Of a stretch of 57,402 nt of DNA, positions 33,091-42,213 are shown piece by piece. The notes beneath the pieces are model-generated. The model was not told where the DNA came from and did not search any database. It was given only the letters and a program-made list of their open reading frames with translations. Numbering within the stretch: the first letter of the stretch is position 1; each line of letters begins with the position of its first letter. The translations under genes were made by a program, and so were the position numbers. Source of the DNA: JAUICS01 sp964384335 (GTDB lineage Bacteria > Pseudomonadota > Alphaproteobacteria > Micavibrionales > Micavibrionaceae); assembly GCA_964384335.1 (NCBI GenBank), contig CAYLKN010000012.1:1-57402 (forward strand), in the 5' to 3' direction.

Positions 33091-33582
33091 ATGAATATAA
33101 ATACTCACCTTGTTTTCATAGTTCTGATTGCCCTGTGTCTGACAGGTTTTGAGCCCAGGCCGTCATACGCCCAGATCATACCGGAAGGCAGACCAGATGC
33201 ACGAAAAAGTGAAACGCCGGTTGAACCAATGAGTACCGAAGGCGTGCTCGGTCTTTTTGAATTGGTCGCCAATGTTTACAATTATGATCTTTACTGTAAC
33301 TTCGGAGTTTTCCCGCGTAATTTTATCGATAATTACTATACATTGCGGGATGCGCTTTTTTTCCGATTCTACATTGAAAATCCGGAAGAGCACAAAAATA
33401 CCATCCATGCGCGCATCGCGGAGATCGAGAATGAAATCTCCCGCGAAATCAGGCGTCTTCAAAAACAGGAAGGATGCGAGAATATGCCGGAACGTGAACC
33501 GTTCCTCGAATTTTATAACGATTTCGCAGAAATGGAACCTGAAGAGCTGGTTTTGCGTATTGAAGGAAATATAGGAGGATAA
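33091..33582 (+). CDS. Exported hypothetical protein
   Basis: 163 residues with a signal peptide (HLVFIVLIALCLTGFEPRPSYA, cleavage before QII). The mature protein has VLGLFELVANVYNYDLYCNF and a charged helix (HKNTIHARIAEIENEISREIRRLQKQEGCEN), with two Cys. AAAGG stands just ahead of the ATG. It is divergent from uvrB, 80 bp apart. No family recognised. Confidence 0.7.
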   Translation: MNINTHLVFIVLIALCLTGFEPRPSYAQIIPEGRPDARKSETPVEPMSTEGVLGLFELVANVYNYDLYCNFGVFPRNFIDNYYTLRDALFFRFYIENPEEHKNTIHARIAEIENEISREIRRLQKQEGCENMPEREPFLEFYNDFAEMEPEELVLRIEGNIGG

Positions 33583-33733
33583 AGGCGGGAGTGTAACTGG
33601 TTTGTAGAAACAGACACCGTTTGTTGCTAGAATTAACAGGTAATTCCAGCCGTGTGTTTTGTATGAAAACTCTCTTTTTAATAACAGGCCCGCTAAATTC
33701 AGCTTACACGCGCATAAAAATAACGGAGGACGC

Positions 33734-34663
33734 ATGAATATCTGGTTTGTCCTTTGGTTTATGTTGTCTCTGACACTTCTTGGAATTTTTGTTTGGACTT
33801 ACTACACTTTGATTCAGCAGAAGAAGGCCTGGAAAACATTTGCAAAGCGAAACAAGCTTAAATATAAGGCAACACACCCGCTGCGTTCCGCAACAGTAGA
33901 AGGCAAAATCGAGGGTTTTGATTTCATTCTGGCTTCCGAAGAACAGATAACGCAGGATGTGGCCGGGCGGCGCTTCACCTCCGTGATGCTGGTTGAACTT
34001 GGCGGCCTTCCCATGCAGGGGGTCATAGCATCAAGCCACATGCAGGGTTTTGTAAATTTTGCCAACCTGCCTGAAAAAATACGCGATATTCACGAAATCT
34101 GGGATAATGCCAATTTTATTCATACGGACAGACGCGCCGTCATGCGCGCTTACCTTACCGAAACACGGATCAAGGCTCTCAACAGCCTGATGAAACTCAA
34201 AAACGGTATGGTGTTGTACGTATTTAACCAGGAAAAAGGAATCCTGCGTCTTGAAACCATCGATCCCCTTCTGGATCCCGACAAGATTGAAACGATCATT
34301 AAAAAACTCTTCAGGGTTGTGAAAGTTGTTTCACCCCGGGACGGCGAGTACGTGCATCTTGAAAAAGTCGGAGAAAGGATTGCGGAAACGCCTGAACCGG
34401 CCTTCATGGAAACAGGGGACGCAGGAAAGGATACGCCGGAAAAAGAACCCGATACTGAACAGGATCCAGACAATAAAACGGCTGATACCGCAGCAGAAAA
34501 AACCAGGCCCGTTCCCAAAAAAACAAAACGAAAATTTATCGATCCCCTGGAACAAAACAAAAATACGGAGCCCGGTAAAGCGCAAAATCCCTTTCTTGAG
34601 AAACTTCGCGCCAAGGCCGAACGGGATCATGAACTCCCGCCCCAGGATCAGGAAAGCGATTAG
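33734..34663 (+). CDS. Membrane-anchored hypothetical protein with disordered charged tail
   Basis: About 309 residues. The ATG at 33734 has GGAGG five bases upstream; a longer frame to 33659 lacks one. There is one N-terminal membrane segment (WFVLWFMLSLTLLGIFVWTYYTL), then a globular domain (about residues 25-215; ATHPLRSATVEGKIEGFDF, HIEIW-type ENIWDNANF, IKALNSLMKLKNGMVLYVFN). The last 90 residues are rich in Glu, Asp, Lys, Pro and Thr and look disordered. Ends 1 bp before the convergent alpha-glucosidase gene. Function unknown. Confidence 0.75.
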   Translation: MNIWFVLWFMLSLTLLGIFVWTYYTLIQQKKAWKTFAKRNKLKYKATHPLRSATVEGKIEGFDFILASEEQITQDVAGRRFTSVMLVELGGLPMQGVIASSHMQGFVNFANLPEKIRDIHEIWDNANFIHTDRRAVMRAYLTETRIKALNSLMKLKNGMVLYVFNQEKGILRLETIDPLLDPDKIETIIKKLFRVVKVVSPRDGEYVHLEKVGERIAETPEPAFMETGDAGKDTPEKEPDTEQDPDNKTADTAAEKTRPVPKKTKRKFIDPLEQNKNTEPGKAQNPFLEKLRAKAERDHELPPQDQESD

Positions 34664-34664
34664 G

Positions 34665-36254
34665 CTACTTTAAAATCGCAAAGCCGAAGGGCAGCATGCC
34701 GCCTTTATCAATATCTCCAAAAATAAGATCGCCGGAGAAAGAAATATTTAGGGGCTGGAATGAATCACTAAAATTGAAAACGCAGGTTACATCACCCTCC
34801 GGATGTTGCCTTTTGAAAAACAAAATATGGTCATTGCTCATATCTGTAAAATCTATTACGCCGGTTAAAAGAGCGGGCAGGGTTTTCCGGAGTTTAATGA
34901 ATTCACGGATCACATTCAGAACAGATTTGTAATCCTTCTCCTGTACTTTGACTGACTTTTCAAAATGATCCGGGCCTATCGGCAGCCATGACTTGACACC
35001 TGATTTTGTAAAGTCCGCATTCGGCCTTTCATCGGTCCACGGCATCGGCGTCCGGCAACCGTCGCGTCCCTGCCATTCCGGCCATAGCTTTATGCCCCAG
35101 GGGTCTTGAATTTCATCGTAAGCGAGTTGAACGTCATCAAGGCCCAGCTCCTCACCTTGATATAAACAAATTGTTCCCGGCAGACACATAAGCAAAATAT
35201 TGAGCATTTTTGCAAATTCGGGGCTTTGATCATATCCATGTTTTACTCCCCACCGCGTAACTGTACGTATAACATCATGATTGGAAAACGCCCATGTCGG
35301 CCAGTTATCTAAATATTGTGAATCATCAAAAAACGCCGTTATTGTATCCTTAACAATCTGCGGTGTTATTCCGTCTCCGGTCATAAACGCCAAACTGTAG
35401 GCCGTATGGCATCTGTTGTTTCCGGAGGTGTACTCTATACATCTGGGTATAGGTTCGTCATCGCCGATTTCGGCAAGCAAAAACCCGCCATATTTATCGG
35501 AAAGAGCCCTCAGTTCAAGAAGAAAATCCAAAGTTTCAGGACGGCTTTTGTCGTAAATATGATGCTGCATGTTATAAGGTTCTGTTTTTTCAAACTGTGA
35601 GGAAAAACCATGTTTGAACGGGTTTTTCGGCGGGTTGCTACGCAGCTCCTTGTCATGAAACACAAAATTCATTACATCGAGACGGTAACCGTCAATACCA
35701 CGCTCAAACCAGAAACGGCATTCTTCAAGAACGGCGTTTTGTACCTCTGGGTTATGAAAGTTGAGATCCGGTTGTTCTTTCAAAAAATTATGCATGTAAT
35801 ACTGCCCACGTCTTGTCTCAAATGTCCAGGCAGGACCGCCGAAAACGGACATCCAGTTGTTCGGCGGCGATCCGTCTTCCAAAGGATCGGCCCATACATA
35901 CCAGTCGGCCTTTTCGTTATTCCGGCTTTGCCGGCTTTCCCTGAACCATGCATGATCTTTGGAAGTGTGAGACAGGATAATATCCATAATCAGCTTCAAA
36001 CCCAACCTGTGTGCCGTATCTTTAAGGACAGTGAAATCCTTCATGGTGCCGAACAAAGGATCGATTTGCCTGTAATCCTCGACATCATAACCAAAATCAT
36101 GCATGGGTGACTTGAAAAAGGGACAGATCCATACCGCATCCACCCCCAGCGAGGCAACATATTCCAATCTTTGTACAATACCTCTCAAATCGCCGCAGCC
36201 GTCATTATTGCTATCCTGAAAACTGCGGGGATAGATCTTGGTAAATAACCGCAC
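34665..36254 (-). CDS. GH13 alpha-glucosidase, N terminus displaced by a frameshift
   Basis: 529 residues in frame, ending at 34665. Family 13 motifs: FKSPMHDFGYDVEDYR, MDIILSHTSKDHAWF, GIDGYRLDVMNF (nucleophile Asp near 190), LLAEIGDDEP (acid Glu near 261) and FSNHDVIRT (third Asp near 326). These resemble GH13 alpha-1,4-glucosidases, so hydrolysis of short maltodextrins or sucrose-type glucosides is likely. The frame has only a GTG at 36254 as start, which lacks the first beta strand. That strand (WWKGAVIYQ) is encoded just upstream in another frame, so one extra base near 36240 appears to break the gene. The Gly/Asp-rich QDSNNDGCGDL calcium loop is intact. Confidence 0.93.
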   Translation of the reverse strand: MRLFTKIYPRSFQDSNNDGCGDLRGIVQRLEYVASLGVDAVWICPFFKSPMHDFGYDVEDYRQIDPLFGTMKDFTVLKDTAHRLGLKLIMDIILSHTSKDHAWFRESRQSRNNEKADWYVWADPLEDGSPPNNWMSVFGGPAWTFETRRGQYYMHNFLKEQPDLNFHNPEVQNAVLEECRFWFERGIDGYRLDVMNFVFHDKELRSNPPKNPFKHGFSSQFEKTEPYNMQHHIYDKSRPETLDFLLELRALSDKYGGFLLAEIGDDEPIPRCIEYTSGNNRCHTAYSLAFMTGDGITPQIVKDTITAFFDDSQYLDNWPTWAFSNHDVIRTVTRWGVKHGYDQSPEFAKMLNILLMCLPGTICLYQGEELGLDDVQLAYDEIQDPWGIKLWPEWQGRDGCRTPMPWTDERPNADFTKSGVKSWLPIGPDHFEKSVKVQEKDYKSVLNVIREFIKLRKTLPALLTGVIDFTDMSNDHILFFKRQHPEGDVTCVFNFSDSFQPLNISFSGDLIFGDIDKGGMLPFGFAILK

Positions 36255-36294
36255 CTTTCCACCAGTCAGGGGCAGCAGGATAATTTTTATGCAT
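36238..36294 (-). other. Frame-displaced N terminus of the alpha-glucosidase
   Basis: On the minus strand an ATG at 36294, six bases after the cyclophilin stop, reads MHKNYPAAPDWWKGAVIYQ and then runs out of frame into a stop. The family usually continues IYQIYPRSFQDS; the IYPRSF part is in the frame of the next feature. Removing the G after CAA (around 36240) would join them into one 543-residue protein. Confidence 0.85.
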
Positions 36295-36300
36295 TAAAAT

Positions 36301-36819
36301 TTAATCAGTAACGCGCATGGTTTCGATACGGCTGGGACGGGCCGGAGGCTCACCAACGGCAAGTTTGTCAATGTGTTCCATGCCGTCAACGACCTGTCCC
36401 CATACGGTATACTGCCCTGTCAGAAAGCTGCACCCGTCATCTGAGAAACATATAAAGAATTGTGAATTGCCACTGTCCGGATCCTGTGTCCGGGCCATAC
36501 CGATCGTTCCGCGTTTATATTCGTAATCACTGAATTCGGCAGGAAGATCAGGGTAATCAGAGCCGCCGCGCCCTGTTCCAGTAGGATCACCAGTCTGGGC
36601 CATGAAGCCCTCGATCACCCGGTGAAAAATTATACCGTCGTAAAACCCTTCACTTGCAAGTTTTTTGATACGTTCAACGTGTTGTGGCGCAAGTTCCGGC
36701 ATAAGGTCGATCGTTACAATGCCGGTACGTAATTCCATTTCAACTTTTTCATCGGCTTTCGCTTCGGGGGCTGAGGTCATAATGAATATACTCCAAATCA
36801 AGATTGCCAAAAAACGCAT
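36301..36819 (-). CDS. Periplasmic cyclophilin-type peptidyl-prolyl isomerase
   Basis: About 172 residues. A signal peptide (FLAILIWSIFIMTSAPEAKA) is followed by a small cyclophilin: FHRVIEGFMAQTGDPTGTGRGGS and GMARTQDPDSGNSQFFICFSDD hold the active-site Arg, Phe, Met and Gln. It catalyses cis-trans isomerisation of prolyl bonds in exported proteins. GAGG seven bases before the ATG at 36819 decides the start; a GTG at 36831 is less likely. It is followed 6 bp later by the displaced start of the alpha-glucosidase. Confidence 0.94.
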   Translation of the reverse strand: MRFLAILIWSIFIMTSAPEAKADEKVEMELRTGIVTIDLMPELAPQHVERIKKLASEGFYDGIIFHRVIEGFMAQTGDPTGTGRGGSDYPDLPAEFSDYEYKRGTIGMARTQDPDSGNSQFFICFSDDGCSFLTGQYTVWGQVVDGMEHIDKLAVGEPPARPSRIETMRVTD

Positions 36820-36903
36820 AGTCACCCTCACTATTTTGCGGGTTAAGAAAAATCAATAGTATTTGTAATCATAAATATCCAAACGCTAAAATCCAGCCAA
36901 AAC

Positions 36904-38175
36904 TTATGATTTATGAACGGCATCAAGGAATTTATTGATATTTTCATTGAGTGTCAGCGTCTGTCTGGACAATTCGTTTACCGAATCCAGGACCTGCTGG
37001 GCCGCATCATCAGTCTTTGTGGCGGCTTCGGAAACGCCCTTAATGCTGTTGTTTACAATCTGCGTACCGCTGGTCACATCATTTACCGCGCGGGCAATGT
37101 TTTGTGTGGATTCCCTTTCATTGGTAACTGCATCACTGATTTGACCGGACAATGTATTCATCTTGTCTATAACTTTGGAAATACGCTGAATGATATCAAC
37201 GGTTTCGGACGTTTCGGCCTGGACAACTTCAATCTGCCTGTTTATTTCATCCGTTGCCCTGGCCGTTTGTTTGGCCAGATTTTTGACTTCATTGGCGACA
37301 ACACCGAAACCTTTTCCGGCTTCACCTGCCCTTGCCGCTTCTATGGTTGCGTTCAGAGCAAGTAAATTGGTTTTTTCTGCAATGTCCTGAATCATCGTTG
37401 TTACGTCACCGATTTTGCCCATTGCATCTGCAAGCCCTTCAACCTGGGTATTGGCTTTTTTGGTTGCATCCACGGCCTCACGGGTCATTCCTGAAGATTC
37501 ATCAACCTTTCTGGAAATACTTTCAATCGAGTTCATGAGATTGCCCGCCGCATCAGAGACGGAAGCCACACTTTGATTTGTCTGATTTGTTGCGATTGCG
37601 GCTTCCGATATCTGGCTGTTTGTCTGCGTGACGATAGCCTTCATGGACTCCGCAGTTGCGCTCAGCTGCGTTGTTGCGGATGTCAGGTATTCCAGAACAT
37701 GCCCGATATTGTCTTCAAAATTCGCGGTAACCTGTCCCAGCATGGCCCGTTTTTCCTTTTCTGCCCTCTCATTCTCACGTTTCTGCCTGTCTTCCATGTG
37801 CGCCTTTTCAATCGCGTTTACCTTGAAAATCTGGACACGTCTTGCCATTGCGCCGATTTCCGTGCGCTCTCCTTGATAGGGCACTGTAATGTCAAGATTG
37901 CTGTTACCAATTTCAATCATCGTATCCGACAACTTGCTGATTGGCCGTGTTACAATGCGGTAAATAAAATAGGCGACAATAAGATTGACAATAACGGCTG
38001 CAAATATCTGCTGCACAAAATCCATCAGAAAGGGATGGCTTTCCTCTACTCCCAGAATTTCACGGGTATGAAGATAAGTTTTAAGGCCAAATCCGATACC
38101 GACTATGGACAGGAATATGGCAACGGCCTGAAGTCTGAAACTCAAGGAATTATATATCCGGCCCAAGTCAAACAT
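36904..38175 (-). CDS. Methyl-accepting chemotaxis protein with minimal periplasmic part
   Basis: 423 residues. Two membrane segments (about 12-31 and 50-72) are separated by a loop of only some 20 residues (HTREILGVEESHPFLMD), too small for an ordinary ligand domain. A HAMP domain (RIVTRPISKLSDTMIEIGNSNLD) and a full signalling domain follow. The conserved hairpin tip DIAEKTNLLALNATIEAARAGEAGKGF is near residue 268. It may sense through its membrane part or a cytoplasmic cue, or work with another receptor. There is no CheB/CheR docking pentapeptide at the C terminus (ends LDAVHKS). Confidence 0.95.
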   Translation of the reverse strand: MFDLGRIYNSLSFRLQAVAIFLSIVGIGFGLKTYLHTREILGVEESHPFLMDFVQQIFAAVIVNLIVAYFIYRIVTRPISKLSDTMIEIGNSNLDITVPYQGERTEIGAMARRVQIFKVNAIEKAHMEDRQKRENERAEKEKRAMLGQVTANFEDNIGHVLEYLTSATTQLSATAESMKAIVTQTNSQISEAAIATNQTNQSVASVSDAAGNLMNSIESISRKVDESSGMTREAVDATKKANTQVEGLADAMGKIGDVTTMIQDIAEKTNLLALNATIEAARAGEAGKGFGVVANEVKNLAKQTARATDEINRQIEVVQAETSETVDIIQRISKVIDKMNTLSGQISDAVTNERESTQNIARAVNDVTSGTQIVNNSIKGVSEAATKTDDAAQQVLDSVNELSRQTLTLNENINKFLDAVHKS

Positions 38176-38250
38176 GAATATCAGTATACTTATTTATTGT
38201 TGGAAAACAAAAGTATTTCGCAATAAAACAAGGCCTTATTTTAGAGATAC

Positions 38251-38721
38251 CTAATACATCACTTCCAGTATTTCGTACGCTTTTGTACCTTTGGGCGTTG
38301 AAACCTCGGCACTATCCCCTGTTTTTTTTCCGATCAAAGCCCTCGCCATCGGAGCGGTAATGGCAATTTTTCCTTTATCCGCGTCGGATTCGTACTTTCC
38401 GACAATCTGGATCGTCATTTCCTGATCCGTGTCTTCGTCAACGACTTTAACTTTTGCGCCAAATTTAACGGTGTCACCGCTGAGAGCTTTAATATCAATG
38501 ACGTCGGCCGCACCGATGACGGATTCCAGTTCCTGTATACGTCCTTCAATAAAGCTTTGCCGTTCCCTTGCAGCGTGATACTCAGCGTTTTCGGACAGAT
38601 CGCCGTGCGCCCTGGCTTCCGCGATTGCTTCAATAACTTCCGGTCTCTGGACCGACTTCAGATCCTTGAGTTCAACCTCAAGCATTTCATACCCCTCTTT
38701 GGTCATAGGGATTTTGTCCAT
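38251..38721 (-). CDS. greA: Transcription elongation factor GreA
   Basis: 156 residues. The N-terminal coiled coil carries GDLSENAEYHAARERQSFIEGRIQELE with the acidic tip residues (D and E) that reach the RNA-polymerase active site and stimulate cleavage of backtracked RNA. The C-terminal FKBP-like domain holds DADKGKIAITAPMARALIGKK. I chose ATG 38721 (MDKIPMTKEGYEML) because it is the family start; the longer frame to 38760 adds an atypical leader. It stands after carB in the carA-carB-greA order frequent in alphaproteobacteria. Confidence 0.97.
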   Translation of the reverse strand: MDKIPMTKEGYEMLEVELKDLKSVQRPEVIEAIAEARAHGDLSENAEYHAARERQSFIEGRIQELESVIGAADVIDIKALSGDTVKFGAKVKVVDEDTDQEMTIQIVGKYESDADKGKIAITAPMARALIGKKTGDSAEVSTPKGTKAYEILEVMY

Positions 38722-38790
38722 GGTTAATCCTTTATACTGAAAGTTTAAACCGCAGCACATAAGGTCCAGGCCCGCTATTTATGCTGCATT

Positions 38791-38823
38791 TTTAAAATAA
38801 AAGAACCCGCCTTGTTGCGGGTT
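38791..38823 (-). terminator. Terminator after carB
   Basis: On the minus strand AACCCGC and GCGGGTT (38823-38817 and 38810-38804) form a 7-bp stem with a 6-base loop, then CTTTTATTTT. It begins about 50 bases after the carB stop and separates carB from greA. Confidence 0.75.
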
Positions 38824-38874
38824 TTACTATTATAAATATAAAAACTATTCCGTTTCGTCAAGTCGCAGATATGT

Positions 38875-41800
38875 TCATGCTGTTCTTCTGTAAACCTTGT
38901 CACTTTTCCATTTCAGATAATCCTGCAGGGACTTAACACCAAGTTGCTGCTCCTTCAATACGCGTATCGCTTCTATTCCTGCTTTTGCAGCACTTAAAAT
39001 TGTAAAATAAGGAATTTTCTGCATTAATGCCGTGCGACGGATTGAAAAGCTGTCCGCCAGGGCCTGAGGACCATGCGTAGTGTTGATCATAAAGGCTATA
39101 TCGCCGTTTATAAGGGCGTCAACTATATGCGGCTGCCCTTCAAGAACTTTGTTAATACGTTTTACCTTAATTCCTTCCTGAAGAAGATAGGCGCAAGTCC
39201 CACCCGTAGCCACAATATCGAAGCCGAGTTCCGTAAGTTCGCGGGCAATCGGCAGAATAAGGGGTTTATCAGGATCCTTTACCGATAAAAAAACCGTGCC
39301 GGATGTCGGCAGTAAGTTTCCTGCGGCAAGCTGTGCTTTCGCCAGAGCGCGTTCAACGTTCATATCAATGCCCATGACCTCCCCTGTAGATTTCATTTCC
39401 GGTCCCAGGATAACGTCCACGCCCGGAAAACGGTCGAATGGAAACACGGCTTCCTTAACGGCGTAGTGCTGAAGCTCTTTTTCAACAATAAGGCCTTCCG
39501 ACCTTAGTTTCAGAATTGTCTCTCCCGCCATAATCCGGGCCGCACATTTGGCAATAAGAACGCCCGTAGCCTTTGCCACAAACGGTACTGTCCGCGAAGC
39601 CCTTGGATTAACCTCAAGAATGTAAATTTCGCCGGTATTCCATGCACGGCCCTCAAAATTTTCTTCCGAGCGTTTGCGCAGCGCAAACTGAACGTTCATC
39701 AGTCCTTTTATATTTAGCGCCCGTGCCAGTTTTACTGCCTGCAACCTGATTTCTTCAACAATGCGAGGATGAATGGAATGCGGCGGGAGAACACACGCAC
39801 TGTCCCCGGAATGCACACCCGCTTCCTCAATATGTTCCATTATGCCTGCAATAAAGACTTCTTCGCCGTCTGCCAGACAATCCACATCAATTTCAATGGC
39901 ATCCTTCAGATACCGGTCAAGCAGAAGCGGAGAATCCCCGGAAACCCTGACGGCATTGTCGATGTAGGCCAGCATCTCCTTTTCCGTTCCGACTATTTCC
40001 ATTGCCCTTCCGCCCAGAACGTAAGAAGGCCTCAAAACCAAAGGAAATCCAATCCTCTCCGCAGCTTCCAGCGCTTCCTCGCGGGAGCGAACAAGAGCGT
40101 TTGGCGGTTGTTTAAGATCAAGATCTTTAAGAAGTTTCTGAAAACGCTCTCTGTCCTCGGCCAGGTCGATGGCGTCCGGATCGGTTCCCAAAACCGGAAT
40201 GCCCGCCTTCTGAAGCGCTTTTGTAAGTCTTAACGGAGTTTGCCCGCCAAGCTGGACAATAACGCCTTTTACAAGCCCGTGCGCACTCTCAGCCTCAATC
40301 AGCTCCAGGACATCCTCAACCGTAAGCGGTTCAAAATAAAGCCTGTCCGCCGTATCGTAATCCGTAGAAACAGTCTCAGGATTACAGTTTACCATGATGG
40401 TTTCATAACCCGCCTCCTGCAATGCATAGACGGCATGCACGCAGCAGTAGTCGAATTCAATACCCTGACCGATCCTGTTGGGCCCCCCGCCCAGAATTAC
40501 AATTTTTGGTTTGACGGACGGCTCTATTTCCGAAACAGCCTGCCCGCTTGTGATACCGGGCTCATAACAGCCATACATATAAGGCGTTACGGAGGGAATT
40601 TCAGCGGCACAAGTATCAACGCGCTTGTATACAGGACGTATGTGATATTTACGCCGCGCATTGCACACGCTTTCTTCGGAAACATTCATGAGGCGGGCCA
40701 GTCTTGCATCGGAAAACCCTAGCTTTTTAACTGCCAGCCAGCCATCAGGCGTGGTTGGAAGGCCATTTTCCTGTATCATTTTTTCCATTTCAACAATAAG
40801 CTTGATACGATCAAGAAACCATGGGTCGTATCTGCAGGCCGTGTGAACATGCTCAATACTCATCCCGTGCCTGAATGCCTCGGCCACCCACAGAAGCCTT
40901 TCCGGAGTCGGCCGGGCCACTCTTGCCCTTATCTGATCCGGGTCAATTCTTTCTTCGCCATCACAACCCACAGGATCAAGGCCACTCAGGTCGATTTCAA
41001 GGGATCGCAAAGCCTTTTGTAAAGACTCTTCAAAACACCGTCCGATAGCCATAACCTCACCAACGGATTTCATGGCCGTTGTAAGAGTCGGGTTGGCATT
41101 TCTGAATTTCTGCATATCAAAACGGGGAATTTTGGTAATTACGTAGTCTATTGATGGTTCAAAAGACGCAGGCGTCTTTCCACCTGTTATATCATTTGAA
41201 AGCTCGTCAAGCGTATAGCCCACCGCCAGTTTCGCGGCAACTTTTGCAATCGGGAACCCGGTTGCCTTTGATGCAAGGGCGGATGACCGGCTGACCCTCG
41301 GGTTCATCTCGATTACAACAATGCGCCCGTTTTCCGGGTTGACTGCAAACTGCACATTTGATCCGCCGGTCTCGACCCCGATGCCGCGCAGGACTTTTAT
41401 CGCCATATTCCGCATAACCTGATATTCCTTGTCGGTCAGAGTAAGCGCAGGTGCCACGGTAATCGAATCCCCCGTGTGCACGCCCATGGGATCAACGTTT
41501 TCGATGGAACAGACAATAATGCAATTATCGTTCTTATCCCGAACTACCTCCATCTCGAATTCTTTCCAACCCAGAACGGATTCCTCGATCAGGACCTCAT
41601 TAACCGGAGAGGCATAAAGACCTTCCCGGACGATGCGTTCGAATTCTTCCCGGTTATAGGCTATACCCCCGCCTGTTCCGCCGAGCGTAAAAGACGGCCG
41701 GATAATTGCAGGCAGCCCAATTTCCCTGATTGTTTCCGTGGCTTCCTCATAAGAATGAACAAGAACGCTTTTCGGGCTTTCTAAGCCGAGTTCATCCATA

Positions 41801-42204
41801 CAGTCGCGGAAGCGTTTTCTGTCCTCCGCCTTTTCTATGGCTTCTTCATTCGCCCCAATAAGTTCAACATCAAGCCGCTTGAGAGTGCCATCCCTGCTTA
41901 AGGCCATTGCGATGTTCAGCGCAGTCTGCCCTCCCATTGTTGGCAGAAGCGCATCCGGACGTTCATGTTCAAGAATTTTTGTGACAAATTCCGGGGTAAT
42001 CGGCTCTACATATGTTACGTCCGCAACCTCCGGGTCGGTCATGATCGTGGCGGGGTTGGAGTTTATGAGGATAACGCGGTACCCTTCTTCACGCAGTGCT
42101 TTGCAGGCCTGCGTTCCGGAATAATCAAATTCACACGCCTGACCTATAATAATTGGGCCGGCACCGATCAGGCATATGGACTTTATATTTTTACGACTGG
42201 GCAT
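38875..42204 (-). CDS. carB: Carbamoyl-phosphate synthase large subunit
   Basis: 1109 residues with the two homologous ATP-grasp halves: first LIGAGPIIIGQACEFDYSGTQACKAL near the N terminus, second ILGGGPNRIGQGIEFDYCCVHA near residue 560. EMNPRVSRSSALASKATGFPIAKVAAKLA and its counterpart EVNPRASRTVPFVAKATG complete the metal sites. A C-terminal MGS-like regulatory domain (about residue 950 on) should bind nucleotide effectors. It makes carbamoyl phosphate for pyrimidines and arginine with CarA, whose gene ends 9 bp upstream. Confidence 0.98.
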   Translation of the reverse strand: MPSRKNIKSICLIGAGPIIIGQACEFDYSGTQACKALREEGYRVILINSNPATIMTDPEVADVTYVEPITPEFVTKILEHERPDALLPTMGGQTALNIAMALSRDGTLKRLDVELIGANEEAIEKAEDRKRFRDCMDELGLESPKSVLVHSYEEATETIREIGLPAIIRPSFTLGGTGGGIAYNREEFERIVREGLYASPVNEVLIEESVLGWKEFEMEVVRDKNDNCIIVCSIENVDPMGVHTGDSITVAPALTLTDKEYQVMRNMAIKVLRGIGVETGGSNVQFAVNPENGRIVVIEMNPRVSRSSALASKATGFPIAKVAAKLAVGYTLDELSNDITGGKTPASFEPSIDYVITKIPRFDMQKFRNANPTLTTAMKSVGEVMAIGRCFEESLQKALRSLEIDLSGLDPVGCDGEERIDPDQIRARVARPTPERLLWVAEAFRHGMSIEHVHTACRYDPWFLDRIKLIVEMEKMIQENGLPTTPDGWLAVKKLGFSDARLARLMNVSEESVCNARRKYHIRPVYKRVDTCAAEIPSVTPYMYGCYEPGITSGQAVSEIEPSVKPKIVILGGGPNRIGQGIEFDYCCVHAVYALQEAGYETIMVNCNPETVSTDYDTADRLYFEPLTVEDVLELIEAESAHGLVKGVIVQLGGQTPLRLTKALQKAGIPVLGTDPDAIDLAEDRERFQKLLKDLDLKQPPNALVRSREEALEAAERIGFPLVLRPSYVLGGRAMEIVGTEKEMLAYIDNAVRVSGDSPLLLDRYLKDAIEIDVDCLADGEEVFIAGIMEHIEEAGVHSGDSACVLPPHSIHPRIVEEIRLQAVKLARALNIKGLMNVQFALRKRSEENFEGRAWNTGEIYILEVNPRASRTVPFVAKATGVLIAKCAARIMAGETILKLRSEGLIVEKELQHYAVKEAVFPFDRFPGVDVILGPEMKSTGEVMGIDMNVERALAKAQLAAGNLLPTSGTVFLSVKDPDKPLILPIARELTELGFDIVATGGTCAYLLQEGIKVKRINKVLEGQPHIVDALINGDIAFMINTTHGPQALADSFSIRRTALMQKIPYFTILSAAKAGIEAIRVLKEQQLGVKSLQDYLKWKSDKVYRRTA

Positions 42205-42213
42205 TACAAAATC

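Noticed and set aside
36234..36246. Programmed frameshift in the alpha-glucosidase
   Set aside because: The site (CAAGATC) has no slippery run or downstream structure, so error or mutation is a simpler explanation.
36913..38226. Long plus-strand frames opposite the chemoreceptor gene
   Set aside because: Antisense shadows of a well-supported receptor with all domain motifs; no ribosome sites or recognisable domains.
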